From: Palsa-1188 sp050010575
GTDB taxonomy: Bacteria; Bacillota; DSM-12270; Thermacetogeniales; Thermacetogeniaceae
Length of the DNA stretch: 49,334 nt
NCBI GenBank assembly: GCA_050010575.1
Contig: JBEKKU010000003.1
Span: 1 to 49,334 of the forward strand
Direction: 5' to 3'
Shown here piece after piece: positions 16,569-26,737 of this stretch (position 1 is the first letter of the stretch; the number at the start of each line of letters is the position of its first letter). A program made the position numbers and the translations under genes. The notes beneath the pieces were generated by a model. It saw only the letters and a list, made by a program, of their open reading frames with translations, did not search any database and was not told the DNA's origin.

Positions 16569-17849
16569 ATGGGTCATCACCCTGGCCGTCATTCGATGCG
16601 CCGTTTATCGGCAGCCATTCTGGCCTCGATCCTGCTGCTGGTGTCCGGGTGCCTGCAGCAGCGGCAAACAGCGCCTGCTCTGCAGCCAGCGCCCAACCAG
16701 GCGGTGCAGATCACGGTGGCCGCCGCCGGCGATCTCCTGATGCACAACACTGTCGTCAATTCCGCCTATGACGGTGTGGCCCGGCGCTACGACTTCAATC
16801 CGGACTTCGCCGCTATCGCCCCCTACCTGAGATCGCCGGATTATACCATCGCCAATCTGGAGACGCGGCTGGCAGGCCCCAGCTTCGGCTACACCGGCTA
16901 CCCGCGCTTCAATACTCCTGCCGAGCTGGCCCGGGCCATGCGGGAGGCGGGGGTCGATCTCCTGTCCACCGCCAACAACCACAGCCTGGATATGGGTTGG
17001 ACCGGGATCGTCAATACACTGGACAATCTGGATGCCGCCGGCATGGCGCACATCGGCACCTACCGCACCCCCGCCGAAAAGGCCTCGCCCCTGATCGTCG
17101 ATGTCCGGGGCATCAAACTGGCCTGGCTGAACTATACCGCCACCACCAACGGCCTTTCGCTGCCGCCCGGCAAGGGTTTTGCCGTCAACCTGTTGAGCCC
17201 GGAGGCGGTGGCCGCAGAAGCCCGGGAGGCCCGCCGGCGCGGGGCCGACCTGGTGCTGGCGGTGATTCATTTCGGTAACGAGTACCAGCGCTACCCGGAC
17301 GCCAGCCAGCGCCAGATCGCTCTCCAGCTGGCAGCATCCGGGGTGGATGTGATCATCAACTCCCACCCCCACGTGGTACAACCGATCGAGGTCCTGCCAG
17401 TACAGCGGGATGATGGACGGACCTACAACTGCGTCGTCGCCTATTCCCTGGGCAATTTCATCTCCGACCAGCGGTGGCGCTATTCGGACAGCGGCATCAT
17501 TCTCTACCTGGAAATTATCAAAGATCAGGCCGGTACCAGGGTGCAGGGCACCAGCTACCTGCCGGTCTATGTGCAGAAGAGCACGGCAGCAGGCAGGCTG
17601 CGCTTCCGGGTGCTGCCCGTATCGCCGGCCGTTCCGGTGACTTCGGACAACTCCCTGACCGCGGCGGAGAAGACCCGGATAGCCCAGGTGTGGGAGGAGT
17701 TGACCGCCCACCTGAACGATCCGGCCCATGGAATCAGGCCCTACCAGGCGCAACCTGCTGTCAATTCAGTCAGCCTCCTGCTGCAGCCTGCCCAACAGCC
17801 TCCTGCCGGCCCGCCCGGCGAAATTCACGAACATCTCTACCTCGGATAA
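16569..17849 (+). CDS. CapA-like (PGA_cap) metallophosphatase-fold lipoprotein
   Basis: 426 aa. A signal peptide ends in LLLVSGC, lipid-modified C28, so the protein is anchored outside the membrane. The PGA_cap domain shows GDLLMHNTV, IANLETRLAG, STANNHSLDMG, VIHFGNEY, INSHPHVVQPIE and YSLGNFISD, the conserved metal-site segments of the CapA/YwtB family linked to poly-gamma-glutamate capsule. No capBC genes lie nearby, so a cell-surface role other than capsule is possible. GGAGG is 6 bases before the ATG. Its last 84 bases overlap murJ on the other strand. Confidence 0.88.
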   Translation: MGHHPGRHSMRRLSAAILASILLLVSGCLQQRQTAPALQPAPNQAVQITVAAAGDLLMHNTVVNSAYDGVARRYDFNPDFAAIAPYLRSPDYTIANLETRLAGPSFGYTGYPRFNTPAELARAMREAGVDLLSTANNHSLDMGWTGIVNTLDNLDAAGMAHIGTYRTPAEKASPLIVDVRGIKLAWLNYTATTNGLSLPPGKGFAVNLLSPEAVAAEAREARRRGADLVLAVIHFGNEYQRYPDASQRQIALQLAASGVDVIINSHPHVVQPIEVLPVQRDDGRTYNCVVAYSLGNFISDQRWRYSDSGIILYLEIIKDQAGTRVQGTSYLPVYVQKSTAAGRLRFRVLPVSPAVPVTSDNSLTAAEKTRIAQVWEELTAHLNDPAHGIRPYQAQPAVNSVSLLLQPAQQPPAGPPGEIHEHLYLG

Positions 17850-19346
17850 CCTCAGCAGGTAGGCAGTCACCCCGTAAACAACCGCACCGGCGCAGATGAC
17901 GGCCGCCAGACAGGCAGCGGCCAACACCAGGCCATGCCCGGTGGTCAGTCCGGCTATTGGTTGCCAGGCAAACCACACGCCCAATCCCATCGCCACGCTG
18001 GCCACCCCCATCCGCCACGCTCCGTCCAGCATCGAGCGGGTTCCCAACCCACCGAGCCGTCTCCGCAGCACCTCCATCAGCAACACCACGCTGAACAGGG
18101 CGGCTATGGAAGTGGCCAGGGCCAGGCCGCCGAGCAGCATGGGCTTGACCAGCAGCAAGTCCAGCACGACATTGACGGCCACCCCTGCCATGCCCCACAG
18201 CATCGGTGTCACGGTGTCCTGCAGGCTGAAATAGACCCTGTTGATCACCTGCTGCAGGGCCATGGGGATCAGGCCGAGGCTGAGGAAGAGCACTGCGGTT
18301 GCGGTCATGGCAGTAGCTCTGGGGTCGAAGGCCCCGCGCTCGAACAGGATCCGCACGATCGGCTCCCGCAGCACCGCCAGGCCGACGGTCACCGGCAGGG
18401 TGAGGAAGATGCTGACCCGGATACCACTGGCAAGGGCGCTGCGCAAGCTACCCAGGTCTTGATCCGCCGCATAGCGGGAAAAGGTGGGGAACAACACGGT
18501 GTAGACGGCGGCTACAAAGATACCTAAGGGGAATTGGGTGAGCTTGCTGCCGAAGTTCAGGGCGGCAATGCTGCCCGCCGCCAGCCCCGAGGCCAGCATG
18601 CGGTCGACAGCCATCCCGAACTGCCCCACGCCGCCGGCGAACAGGACCGGGACAATCTTCCGCCCGACCTGACGCAGCCCGGGGTCTTGCCAGTTCAACA
18701 GCGGCCGGTACCGGAACCGCAGCTCGCGCAGTCCCGGCCACAGCACCAACAACTGGCACAGGGCCACCAGGATCGTACCGATCACCGCCGCCATGATCCC
18801 GTAGCGCGGCGCCCCGAGCACCAGTATGGCGATCATCAGAAAATTGGCGGGGATGCCCACCAGGGCCGGCCAGGTGAACCGCTCCCTGGCCTGCAGGTAG
18901 CCGGTGGCGATGGCGGCCAGGGCCATCAGGATGATCGTCGGGAGCAGCAGGCGGGTCTGGTAGACCGTAACCGTATAGGTCTCGCCCCTGAAACCCGGAG
19001 CAAAAACCCGGACCAGGAACGGGGCGATCAGCACTCCGATCACCGACAGCGCCAGGCATATCAGCAGCGTCAGGGTGATCAGGTTGTTGATGAACCCCGC
19101 GGCAGCCTCCTCGCCATCATCGTGCAGACGCCTGGTGAAGACCGGAATGACGGTGATCGTCAGCCCGAGGCCGACTGCGGTAAACAGCATGGAGGGCACA
19201 AAGGAAGCCGCCAAAAAAGCATCTGCCGCCCAGGTGGCGCCGTAGTATTTGGCCATTGTCGTATCCCTGACAAAACCGAGCACCTTGCTGAGGATCGATG
19301 CGGCCGCAATCAGGCTGGCGGCCTTGAATAGCTGTTCCTTCTTCAA
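17766..19346 (-). CDS. murJ: Lipid II flippase MurJ (MviN family)
   Basis: About 526 aa with some 14 membrane helices. N-terminal signature LSKVLGFVRDTTMAKYYGA and conserved basic residues match MurJ, which moves the peptidoglycan precursor lipid II across the membrane. The TTG at 19346 gives a typical MKKEQLFKAA start with AAAGGTGG nine bases upstream; a GTG at 19358 is also open but overlaps that site. It overlaps the convergent CapA-like gene by 84 bases. Confidence 0.88.
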   Translation of the reverse strand: MKKEQLFKAASLIAAASILSKVLGFVRDTTMAKYYGATWAADAFLAASFVPSMLFTAVGLGLTITVIPVFTRRLHDDGEEAAAGFINNLITLTLLICLALSVIGVLIAPFLVRVFAPGFRGETYTVTVYQTRLLLPTIILMALAAIATGYLQARERFTWPALVGIPANFLMIAILVLGAPRYGIMAAVIGTILVALCQLLVLWPGLRELRFRYRPLLNWQDPGLRQVGRKIVPVLFAGGVGQFGMAVDRMLASGLAAGSIAALNFGSKLTQFPLGIFVAAVYTVLFPTFSRYAADQDLGSLRSALASGIRVSIFLTLPVTVGLAVLREPIVRILFERGAFDPRATAMTATAVLFLSLGLIPMALQQVINRVYFSLQDTVTPMLWGMAGVAVNVVLDLLLVKPMLLGGLALATSIAALFSVVLLMEVLRRRLGGLGTRSMLDGAWRMGVASVAMGLGVWFAWQPIAGLTTGHGLVLAAACLAAVICAGAVVYGVTAYLLRLSEVEMFVNFAGRAGRRLLGRLQQEAD

Positions 19347-19549
19347 AAATTCTGCCACCTTTAAGGCCGCATCCTGATAGGAGCAGTTCCTTGGACCGAA
19401 TCTCTTGCCGCCAATATTACCAAATTAACAGGGCTGTTTAAGCCATGGTATCAATTCCATTTTGCAGCTGCACATTCCTGCCCGGCATCTTTTGATGCGT
19501 CCGGTTAAAAAAAGCGCTCCTGGTTACATTAACAATGGGAGGTGCTGCA

Positions 19550-19717
19550 ATGAAAGGGAACACTACTGGTTGGTATGTTGCCGGTTTAGGCGCTGCTGTT
19601 ACCGGCATCGGGGCAACAGTGCTGAGCGGTCCCCTGGCGGCTGGAGCCATCGGCTTCGGGCTTGCCCACGTCATACTGGGAGTAGCCGACAGGCTGCGCT
19701 CCAGCGTGCGCAGCTAA
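19550..19717 (+). CDS. Small glycine-rich membrane protein
   Basis: 55 aa with two hydrophobic stretches rich in Gly and Ala (YVAGLGAAVTGIGATVL and GAIGFGLAHVILGVA) and a basic tail. The ATG has GGGAGG eight bases upstream, and a textbook terminator follows, so it is a real transcription unit. No family recognised. Confidence 0.7.
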   Translation: MKGNTTGWYVAGLGAAVTGIGATVLSGPLAAGAIGFGLAHVILGVADRLRSSVRS

Positions 19718-19728
19718 CCGCATCCCCC

Positions 19729-19763
19729 AAAAAAGCGTCCGGGAACACGCCGGACGCTTTTTC
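19729..19763 (+). terminator. Rho-independent terminator
   Basis: Stem AAAAGCGTCCGG/CCGGACGCTTTT with a 7-base loop and T-run; works for the small membrane protein gene and possibly in both directions. Confidence 0.88.
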
Positions 19764-19851
19764 TCTGGCCGCTTAAAGAGGAATCAGCGGCCTGGCGGGG
19801 AATTAATGATCATTTGTACGCATTCACACCGCTAGAAAGCTGGTTTGCTCC

Positions 19852-20790
19852 GTGTCCAACGAACTCAAGGGATATTTGCTGGTGGCTGCAGCCGCTTTTT
19901 TTTGGGGCCTGACCGGGGCCGTCGCCAAATACTTCTTTAACCAGGCGCTGAGCCCTCTGGTTCTGGTGACGGTCCGATTATCCCTTTCCGGCCTGATCTT
20001 GCTGCTGATCATCTTTTTGCGCCACCCCCGCCTGTTGCGCTTGCATCCCGGGGACATCGGGAAAATGGTCATCTTCGGGATCTTCGGCATGTCCTGCGTC
20101 CAATTCCTCTACCTCTACACCATCAGCCAGTTAAATGTGGCCACTGCGGTCTTTCTGCAGTACCTGGGTCCCGCCTTCATCGCTCTCTACGCAGTCTTCT
20201 GGAACAGGGAGCGTCTTAGCCGGCACTCCCTGTCTGCCCTGCTGCTGGCTCTGGGCGGCAGCGCCCTGATCGTCGCCGGCCAGAGCCTGGCAGGCCTGAG
20301 CGGGCACTGGATCGGCCTGCTGACCGGCTTTATCTCAGCCCTGGCCATGTCCTTCTATATCATTTACGGCAAGGTGCTGTTGAATCAGTACAACTCCTGG
20401 GTGGTACTGGGATATGGCCTGCTGTTCGGAGCGGTCCCCTTCTGGTTTCTGGAGCCGCCCTGGGTGATCTATGGCTCCCATTACAGCGGGCAGATCTGGC
20501 TCTTCTTTGGCTATATCGTGATCTTTTCCACCCTGGTGCCCTTTGGCCTGGCCTTCATGGGGCTGCGCTACCTCAAGCCCGCCCCCGCCAGCATCACCAT
20601 GATGCTGGAACCGGTAATAGCCGGTGTCACCGCTTACCTGCTGCTGGGTGAGCTGCTTAACGGCTGGCAGCTTGCCGGATGCAGCCTGATCCTGGCAGCG
20701 GTGGTGATCCTCAACCTGGAACATCAGCCCGCCGGCGCCAGCCCTCGATCAGCCTCAACTGATGATCGAAAGATACCGGTCTGTAAGTGA
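19852..20790 (+). CDS. EamA-family (DMT superfamily) transporter
   Basis: 312 aa, about ten membrane helices in two EamA repeats. Each repeat shows the usual N-terminal AAFFWGLTG / LLTGFISALAMSFY type segments and the final PVIAGVTAYLLLGE loop. Such transporters export or import metabolites such as amino acids; substrate not predictable. GTG start with a weak ribosome site. Single gene. Confidence 0.85.
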   Translation: MSNELKGYLLVAAAAFFWGLTGAVAKYFFNQALSPLVLVTVRLSLSGLILLLIIFLRHPRLLRLHPGDIGKMVIFGIFGMSCVQFLYLYTISQLNVATAVFLQYLGPAFIALYAVFWNRERLSRHSLSALLLALGGSALIVAGQSLAGLSGHWIGLLTGFISALAMSFYIIYGKVLLNQYNSWVVLGYGLLFGAVPFWFLEPPWVIYGSHYSGQIWLFFGYIVIFSTLVPFGLAFMGLRYLKPAPASITMMLEPVIAGVTAYLLLGELLNGWQLAGCSLILAAVVILNLEHQPAGASPRSASTDDRKIPVCK

Positions 20791-20877
20791 ATCACGCCTG
20801 TGCAGGGAGCCGCAAACCAGGGATCGTGACAGTCACATCCGGGAAAGGTCACAGGCAGGGGTTGTGCGGCAGAGGCC

Positions 20878-21540
20878 TTAATGGAATAGCGTATAAACGC
20901 CGATCATAATCAGCATGATGCCCGCGGCGGGGCTGCCCCAGTCCCCCAGCATGCGCGAGGTATAGCGCAGGCCTAACCAGATGCCCGCCCAAAATGTCAG
21001 CAGGCTCAGGCTGGATACGGCGATAGTAGTAAGACCGATGTTCAGGCCCAGCATTCCGGCGGCAAAACCGTTAGGCAGGTTGTTCAGGGTCAGGGCCAGG
21101 CCGAGTACTGCAGCCTCCCCCAGATCGATGCTGCCGGAATAATCCCAATCCACCAACTGCGGATCACGAGTCAGGCGCGCCAACTCCCTCAGCCATTGTT
21201 GAGGGCGTTTCGGGGCTGTCACACCAGTTCTTAGCAGCACGGGCTGCAGCGGGGCAGTATCAATAATGCCCCGCTGCCAGCAGGACTGGATCAGCACGTA
21301 GAGACCGGCAATAATAATGATGCCGGCACCCAGGTAGTTGGCAATTCGGGTATTGAAATAGAGCCTGGCCAGGTCCTGGCCGAGCAGCATGGTGACCAGG
21401 GTGCCGACGCTGGTGATCAGGGCGATCAGCAAGTTTGACTCCAAGGGAAGCCTAATCCTGCGGGTGCCGTAAGCAAGACCGACCATGATGTTGTCCAGGT
21501 TGCACGACAGGGCCAGGGCCAGGATCGTCATGAGATGCAT
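20878..21540 (-). CDS. ytaF: Sporulation membrane protein YtaF / MntP-like
   Basis: 220 aa with about six membrane helices. N-terminal LALALSCNLDNIMVGLAYG and the later NNLPNGFAAG repeat of the Asn-Asp helix mark the YtaF branch of the MntP/LysE-like superfamily, found in endospore formers. ATG at 21540 with AAGGAG 6-7 bases upstream is preferred over an ATG at 21567. The presence of the gene suggests a spore-forming host. Confidence 0.83.
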   Translation of the reverse strand: MHLMTILALALSCNLDNIMVGLAYGTRRIRLPLESNLLIALITSVGTLVTMLLGQDLARLYFNTRIANYLGAGIIIIAGLYVLIQSCWQRGIIDTAPLQPVLLRTGVTAPKRPQQWLRELARLTRDPQLVDWDYSGSIDLGEAAVLGLALTLNNLPNGFAAGMLGLNIGLTTIAVSSLSLLTFWAGIWLGLRYTSRMLGDWGSPAAGIMLIMIGVYTLFH

Positions 21541-21616
21541 CTGTTGCTCCTTATAAATAGGCGCCATGACTGGTTAAACTGACTTTAACGGTGATGCCAG
21601 ATTTCCATCTGCCCTG

Positions 21617-21994
21617 TTACGAGCCTGACCCCTGCGGGGCCTCGGGGCCTGGAATGCCCTGGTCTTTTTCAAAACGGGCCTCGGCAACCAGGTCCGACAG
21701 AGACTCCTCAGCCTCGGAAAAACCGGACTTGACTTTGTCCGCAGCCTCATTCAAGCCCTGCATCACCGAAGCCAACACCGGCTTCAGGGCCGGTTTCACC
21801 GACGGCCACAGGGCGGCGGCGGCCAGAGCCACGGTCGCTCCCAGCAGGAAGGCCTTGGTTTCCGGGGCCCCCAGCAGCTTCCCGGGGCTGTTCAAAGGCC
21901 CCGGATCTTTCACCGCCACGCCGCTGTCCGCCAACTGGCGCCGCACCTCTTCCCTGATCAACCGGGCCAGTTCCGTTTCCAAATTATCAGCCAT
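21617..21994 (-). CDS. Small single-span protein linked to the giant P-type ATPase
   Basis: 125 aa. A helical N-terminus (ETELARLIREEVRRQLAD), a Gly/Ala-rich hydrophobic span around 52-68 (FLLGATVALAAAALW) and an amphipathic C-terminus of coiled-coil type. It follows the ATPase gene by 32 bases with GGGGGAG before the ATG, so it is the same operon. The layout (span, then charged helices with KVK and EEAE) resembles the product of 26828, on the other side of the ATPase. Possibly an accessory subunit; function unknown. Confidence 0.7.
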   Translation of the reverse strand: MADNLETELARLIREEVRRQLADSGVAVKDPGPLNSPGKLLGAPETKAFLLGATVALAAAALWPSVKPALKPVLASVMQGLNEAADKVKSGFSEAEESLSDLVAEARFEKDQGIPGPEAPQGSGS

Positions 21995-22026
21995 CTTGTA
22001 ATGCTCCCCCTTCACTAGAGAATTTT

Positions 22027-25000
22027 TTATTTGAAAATATTATTCTTGGCCAGCAGAAAATCCAGCACCGCCGGGAACAGGATCAGCGGCGCCGACCCGA
22101 CCCACTCGCCCGCGGTCACGGTCCTGGTGCCAAAGAAGCGCTGGCCCAACGGCAGGTAAATAGATAGGGCCAATAAACCGATCGAAACTGCCGATGCCCC
22201 CACCAACATCGTTGAGGGCAGGCCCTTCGGACTGCAGGCCAGGGCGTAGACGATCTGCTGGGCGGTCAGCCCCCCGAAGGCCAGAGTCCGGGCGCCAGTC
22301 AGATCGGTAGTCTTCAACAGGCGATGATAGGCATACAGCACCGTCAGACCACTGCTCAGGCCGGTTACAACCAGCCGGCGGTTGAAAGCCGGATTCAACA
22401 GCGGGCGATGCCCGGGTGCGGCGCCCGGCGGGCGTGCCGGCTGCAGCATCACATCCGGAGATGGTGGGGTGACGCTCAGGGCAATAGCCGGCAGGCCGTC
22501 ACCGATCAGGTTGATCCAGAGCAGCTGCAGGGGCAGCAGCGGCAGGGGCAGCCCTAGGAAGACTGCTCCCAACATCAGAATTACCTCGCCGGCGTTGGTA
22601 CCTAGCAGGTACTGCAAACTGCGGCGGATATTCTGATAGGTCCCACGCCCCTCCTCTATCGCCGCCACAATGGTGGCGAAATTATCGTCGCTGAGGACCA
22701 GGCTGGCTGCCTCCCGGGTGACATCGGTGCCGATCTTGCCCATGGCAATGCCGATGTCCGCCTCCTTGACCGCCGGGGCGTCGTTCACCCCGTCGCCGGT
22801 CATGACCACTATCTCGCCCTGCATTTTCAGGGTTTTGACAATGTCGAACTTGTGCTGTGGCCGCACCTGGGCAAAGACCCTGGTCTGTGGCACCACATCG
22901 GCCAACTGGGCAGCATCCAGGCCATCCATCTCCGCCCCGGTGAGCACCCTGTCACCGGGCGCCATCAACCCCAGTTCCAGGGCAATCGCCCGGGCTGTAG
23001 CCGGATGGTCGCCGGTCACCATCTTCACCTCGATACCGGCCTGGCGACAGGTGGCCAGGGCTTGGCAGATCTCCGGGCGCGGCGGGTCGTACATGGCGAT
23101 CAGGCCGGCGAAGACCATGCCTTTTTCCAGGTCGTCGTCGCTGGCCAATTCCAACTCATCCAAGCCAATTCGCTTATACGAGACCGCCAGCACCCGCAAT
23201 GATCGCTCCGACAATCCCTCGGTCTGCTGCTGGCAGAAGAGGCGCATAGTGGGAAAGAGCACGATCTCCCGGCCTTCTTCCCGGAAAAACTTGCACCTTT
23301 TTAGAATCGCCTCCGGGGCGCCCTTGGCAAAAGCCCAGGCCTGTCCATCCTGGTCCTTGCAGGCAACCAGCATGCGGCGCCGGTTGCTGTCAAAGGGGAT
23401 CAGGCGCTTCACCTGGTACTGCTGTTTCAACTCTTCCTGCCAGAGGCCGGCCTTGGCTGCCGCCACCAGCAACGCCCCCTCGGTCGGGTCGCCGGCAACC
23501 TGCCAGTCGTCAGTCTCCGTCTCCGGCGGCGCCAGCCGCGTATCATTGCACAGGACTGCCGTCACCAGAGCCCTCCGCAGGCCCTCGTCAACCTCCCGGA
23601 AACCGTTGGATTTGAACTCGCCCTGCGGGTTGTAGCCATCGCCGGTCACTGTCCACCAGCGGTCGGTGTAGATGACTCTTACCGTCATCTGGTTTTGGGT
23701 CAGAGTGCCGGTTTTGTCGCTGCAGATCACGGTAGTGCTGCCCAGGGTCTCTACCGCTGCCATCCGGCGTACGATCGCCTTGCGGCGGGCCATGCGCTGC
23801 ACTCCCACCGCCAGGGAGACCGTGGCGATCGCCGGCAGCCCTTCGGGAATGGCGGCCACCGCCAGGCTGGCGCCGCTGAGCAGCATTTCCAGCAGGCTGC
23901 GGCCACGCAGTATGCCCATGATCACCAGGGCGGCACAGGCGCCGAGAGAATATTGCATCAGCCTCGTTCCCACCTCGCCGAGGTTCTCCTGCAGGGGAGT
24001 CGGCTGGGGATGGCTCTCCTTGAGCATGGCTGCGATCAGGCCCATCTGGGTGTCCATGCCGGTGGCAAAGACCAGGGCCTGGGCCCGGCCGCGGGTGATA
24101 TTGGTGCCCATGAACAGGCAGGCACTGCTGCCATCGGCCAGGTGGCTCTTGGGAACCGGGTAGGACTCGCCGGTCAGGGAGGCCTCATCCACCTCCAGCT
24201 CCCATTCGGAGATCAGGCGCAGGTCGGCCGGGACTTTGTCTCCGCTCCGGAGCAGCACCACATCACCGGGGATCAGCATGGCGGCAGGTATCTCCTGCTC
24301 CGCCCCGTCCCTGATCACACATGCGACCGGTACCTGCATGTTCCGCAGGGCCCGGATCGACTGTTCGGCCCTGCTCTCCTGAAAGGCGCCCAGCAAGGCA
24401 TTCACGGCCACGATAGCCATAATGCTGCCGGCGTCGCCAAGGTGTCCCAGGAAAGCATTGACCACCGAAGCCCCGGTGAGCAGCCGGATCAGTTGGTTGT
24501 CCAACTGCTCCCGGATCCGGTGCCAGAAGCTCAACGGTTCCGGCTCCACCAACACGTTCTGCCGGTAGATCAGCAGACGCCGGTCCACCTCGTCAGAGGA
24601 CAACCCCTGGTCCGGATTCACCTGCAGGGTCTCCAGGAGCGCCGAGAGTTCCAGGTTGGGCAAGCCCGGCACCTGAACAGCCTGGTGGCCGTTTCTGGCC
24701 AGCGGAATTACATTTTCCTGGGTAGCGGCAACCTGGCCGAGGTCCCGATCCATCTCCTCCGCGGCCTGTGACTCCACCCAGCCCAGGCGCCCGGCGTTGA
24801 TCAGCAGAATGAAGCTCATAATCTTCTGCCCGAACATGGCCGCCGAGGTATTAAAGACTTTTAGGAAAGCCAGTCCGATGCCGATCACGTTGCCGGCCCG
24901 GACCAGCAGCAGGTTCTGCCGGTAGATCTCCCGGGCCTGCTTGGCCAACCGGAAGACATCCGCAATCCGCTGCGGATCGGACTGGGCGGCATACATATCC

Positions 25001-26661
25001 GCCGAGGCCAGGGGAGCGCCCAGGGCCATGCTAAAATCAGCGGCCGCCATGGCCTGCTCGTCATCCTTGCCGGAGCCGATGGCCATCACCAGGCGGCCCT
25101 CCCCCTTCAGCTCCTTGATGATCGCCGCTTTCCCCTCGGGAGTCATCCGGGCGTGGAAACGCTCCAGCCCCAGCCGTCCGGCCAGGAATTCCGTGTGCTC
25201 CTCGCTGCCGTAGCTCAATAGGACCTGCTTGTGAATCCCCAGCACCCGCAGCATCTCGATGGTCTGCTCCACGTTCTCCCGGACCTGTTCCTCGACCGCC
25301 ATCAAGCCCACCGGTTGGCCATCAACCACAATATAGTAGGGCAGCAGGCCAAGCTGCTCATAACGTTTCGCCCGCGCCTGACAGGCCCGGTAGGGGATTT
25401 TCTTGCGCCGCAAGGTGGACCTGGCGCCGATGAGCAGCCGATGACCATCCACCGTTGCCTGTACCGCTCCCGCAGCCAACAACTGGGCATGCCGCGCCCG
25501 GGGCGGCTGAATCTGCTTGTCCTGCACCTGTCGCCACAGGGCCGGGCCCAGCGGATGAGGCACCTCCCGGTAGGCGGCAGCGGCCAAACCAAGCAAACGA
25601 TCTAATGGATAGGCCTGGTCGACGGCATGGAACTCCTTGACCACGGGGCCCGCCAAAAAGAGCTGGGCCTCACACCAGACTGCGGTATCCAGGGATGGCA
25701 GCGCCAGCAGGTGGTGTCCGTCACCGAGCAGGTAGCCGTTCTCGTTAACGTGCCGCTGGCCGGTCAATGATACGGTAGATTCGGCCAGTTTGGCCGCCGC
25801 CGGCACGCCGGCCACCAGCATGGCCAGGGCCTGGTGAGGGTCATGCCGGAATAAATAGACACCACCGGCCAACGCCAGGGTCAGCTTGGTGGTGTTTTCG
25901 ATCTGTCCGGCCAACTGTTTCGCATCAGCGGCTGGCAAGGATGACGGCCTCAAATCTACATCTTGTTGCTCAGCCAGACTCAGATAGTCGGCGGTGGCAT
26001 TGGACGAGGCCACTTTTTCGGCGACATTCAGGGCCTCGGTCAGGACCAGGATAATCAGGCCGGGCATGCTCTCCCGCATCAACGTCAGCGAAAACGAGGC
26101 CACCGCCAACAACAGGTCGGTGTTGAGTGTTTGGCCGCGGTTAAGGCCCCTGAAGCCGCGTTTCAAGACCGGATAACCGGCCAGTATGTTGACTATCGCA
26201 GCCATATTGAGCAGTTGCGGCGATCTGGATAGCGGGGAGGCGCCACGCACAAATTTTCTTAGCCAGAGGGCAAGCAAAAGCAGGCCGCTGCCCGTAAGGC
26301 GCAGCACATCCTTATTGCTGGCAGCCTGCCTTGAGCGCACGGCCATGTTTCTGGCAGGACCTTCTCCAGGCAGTGTTGCATCGATTGTCGTTACCGTCAC
26401 GGCAGAATGAGCGGCACAAGAGGCGGCTGCCTCTCCAACCTGCCGGATCAGTTCTGCCTCACCGATCTCTTGCGGGCGGTACATGATCAACAGGCTGCCG
26501 GTCAGGGGGTTAGCTTGGACTGTGGTCACACCCGGGCTTTTGGACAGCACCTCACAAAGGGGTGCCCGGGACAGGCATCCTGACTTCAGCCCCGCCAGAT
26601 GCAGGCGCAAACGGCCCGGCAGGCGGTGGCGCACTGACAACAATTCCCCTTGTTGCGACAA
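22027..26661 (-). CDS. Giant P-type ATPase with degenerate N-terminal ATPase unit fused to an intact Ca-type unit
   Basis: 1544 aa. Residues about 1-100 resemble a heavy-metal-associated-like domain. About 120-640 form a P1-type-like unit with membrane helices, a TGQRHVNENGYL segment and an HAD-like end (MTPEGKAAIIKELKGEG, AIGSGKDDEQAM), but the phosphorylation motif is absent: LPSLDTAVW stands near residue 324. About 660-1544 is a complete P2-type pump with TGES, PEGLP, phosphorylated DKTGTLTQNQ near 982, and MTGDGVNDAP near 1290. Overall size and plan recall mycobacterial CtpI. Likely a cation (Ca, Mg or other) transporter; ion unknown. Confidence 0.88.
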   Translation of the reverse strand: MSQQGELLSVRHRLPGRLRLHLAGLKSGCLSRAPLCEVLSKSPGVTTVQANPLTGSLLIMYRPQEIGEAELIRQVGEAAASCAAHSAVTVTTIDATLPGEGPARNMAVRSRQAASNKDVLRLTGSGLLLLALWLRKFVRGASPLSRSPQLLNMAAIVNILAGYPVLKRGFRGLNRGQTLNTDLLLAVASFSLTLMRESMPGLIILVLTEALNVAEKVASSNATADYLSLAEQQDVDLRPSSLPAADAKQLAGQIENTTKLTLALAGGVYLFRHDPHQALAMLVAGVPAAAKLAESTVSLTGQRHVNENGYLLGDGHHLLALPSLDTAVWCEAQLFLAGPVVKEFHAVDQAYPLDRLLGLAAAAYREVPHPLGPALWRQVQDKQIQPPRARHAQLLAAGAVQATVDGHRLLIGARSTLRRKKIPYRACQARAKRYEQLGLLPYYIVVDGQPVGLMAVEEQVRENVEQTIEMLRVLGIHKQVLLSYGSEEHTEFLAGRLGLERFHARMTPEGKAAIIKELKGEGRLVMAIGSGKDDEQAMAAADFSMALGAPLASADMYAAQSDPQRIADVFRLAKQAREIYRQNLLLVRAGNVIGIGLAFLKVFNTSAAMFGQKIMSFILLINAGRLGWVESQAAEEMDRDLGQVAATQENVIPLARNGHQAVQVPGLPNLELSALLETLQVNPDQGLSSDEVDRRLLIYRQNVLVEPEPLSFWHRIREQLDNQLIRLLTGASVVNAFLGHLGDAGSIMAIVAVNALLGAFQESRAEQSIRALRNMQVPVACVIRDGAEQEIPAAMLIPGDVVLLRSGDKVPADLRLISEWELEVDEASLTGESYPVPKSHLADGSSACLFMGTNITRGRAQALVFATGMDTQMGLIAAMLKESHPQPTPLQENLGEVGTRLMQYSLGACAALVIMGILRGRSLLEMLLSGASLAVAAIPEGLPAIATVSLAVGVQRMARRKAIVRRMAAVETLGSTTVICSDKTGTLTQNQMTVRVIYTDRWWTVTGDGYNPQGEFKSNGFREVDEGLRRALVTAVLCNDTRLAPPETETDDWQVAGDPTEGALLVAAAKAGLWQEELKQQYQVKRLIPFDSNRRRMLVACKDQDGQAWAFAKGAPEAILKRCKFFREEGREIVLFPTMRLFCQQQTEGLSERSLRVLAVSYKRIGLDELELASDDDLEKGMVFAGLIAMYDPPRPEICQALATCRQAGIEVKMVTGDHPATARAIALELGLMAPGDRVLTGAEMDGLDAAQLADVVPQTRVFAQVRPQHKFDIVKTLKMQGEIVVMTGDGVNDAPAVKEADIGIAMGKIGTDVTREAASLVLSDDNFATIVAAIEEGRGTYQNIRRSLQYLLGTNAGEVILMLGAVFLGLPLPLLPLQLLWINLIGDGLPAIALSVTPPSPDVMLQPARPPGAAPGHRPLLNPAFNRRLVVTGLSSGLTVLYAYHRLLKTTDLTGARTLAFGGLTAQQIVYALACSPKGLPSTMLVGASAVSIGLLALSIYLPLGQRFFGTRTVTAGEWVGSAPLILFPAVLDFLLAKNNIFK

Positions 26662-26737
26662 AAGTAATCACCGCACGTTTAAATTAATAATTCCTTTTTA
26701 GGGTAAACTAATCAATAATTAAACGGAGTTAGAGGTA

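Noticed and set aside
16605..17753. 382-codon minus-strand frame
   Set aside because: Antisense of the CapA-like gene, which has signal peptide, motifs and ribosome site.
23695..24771. 358-codon plus-strand frame
   Set aside because: Antisense shadow inside the P-type ATPase gene.
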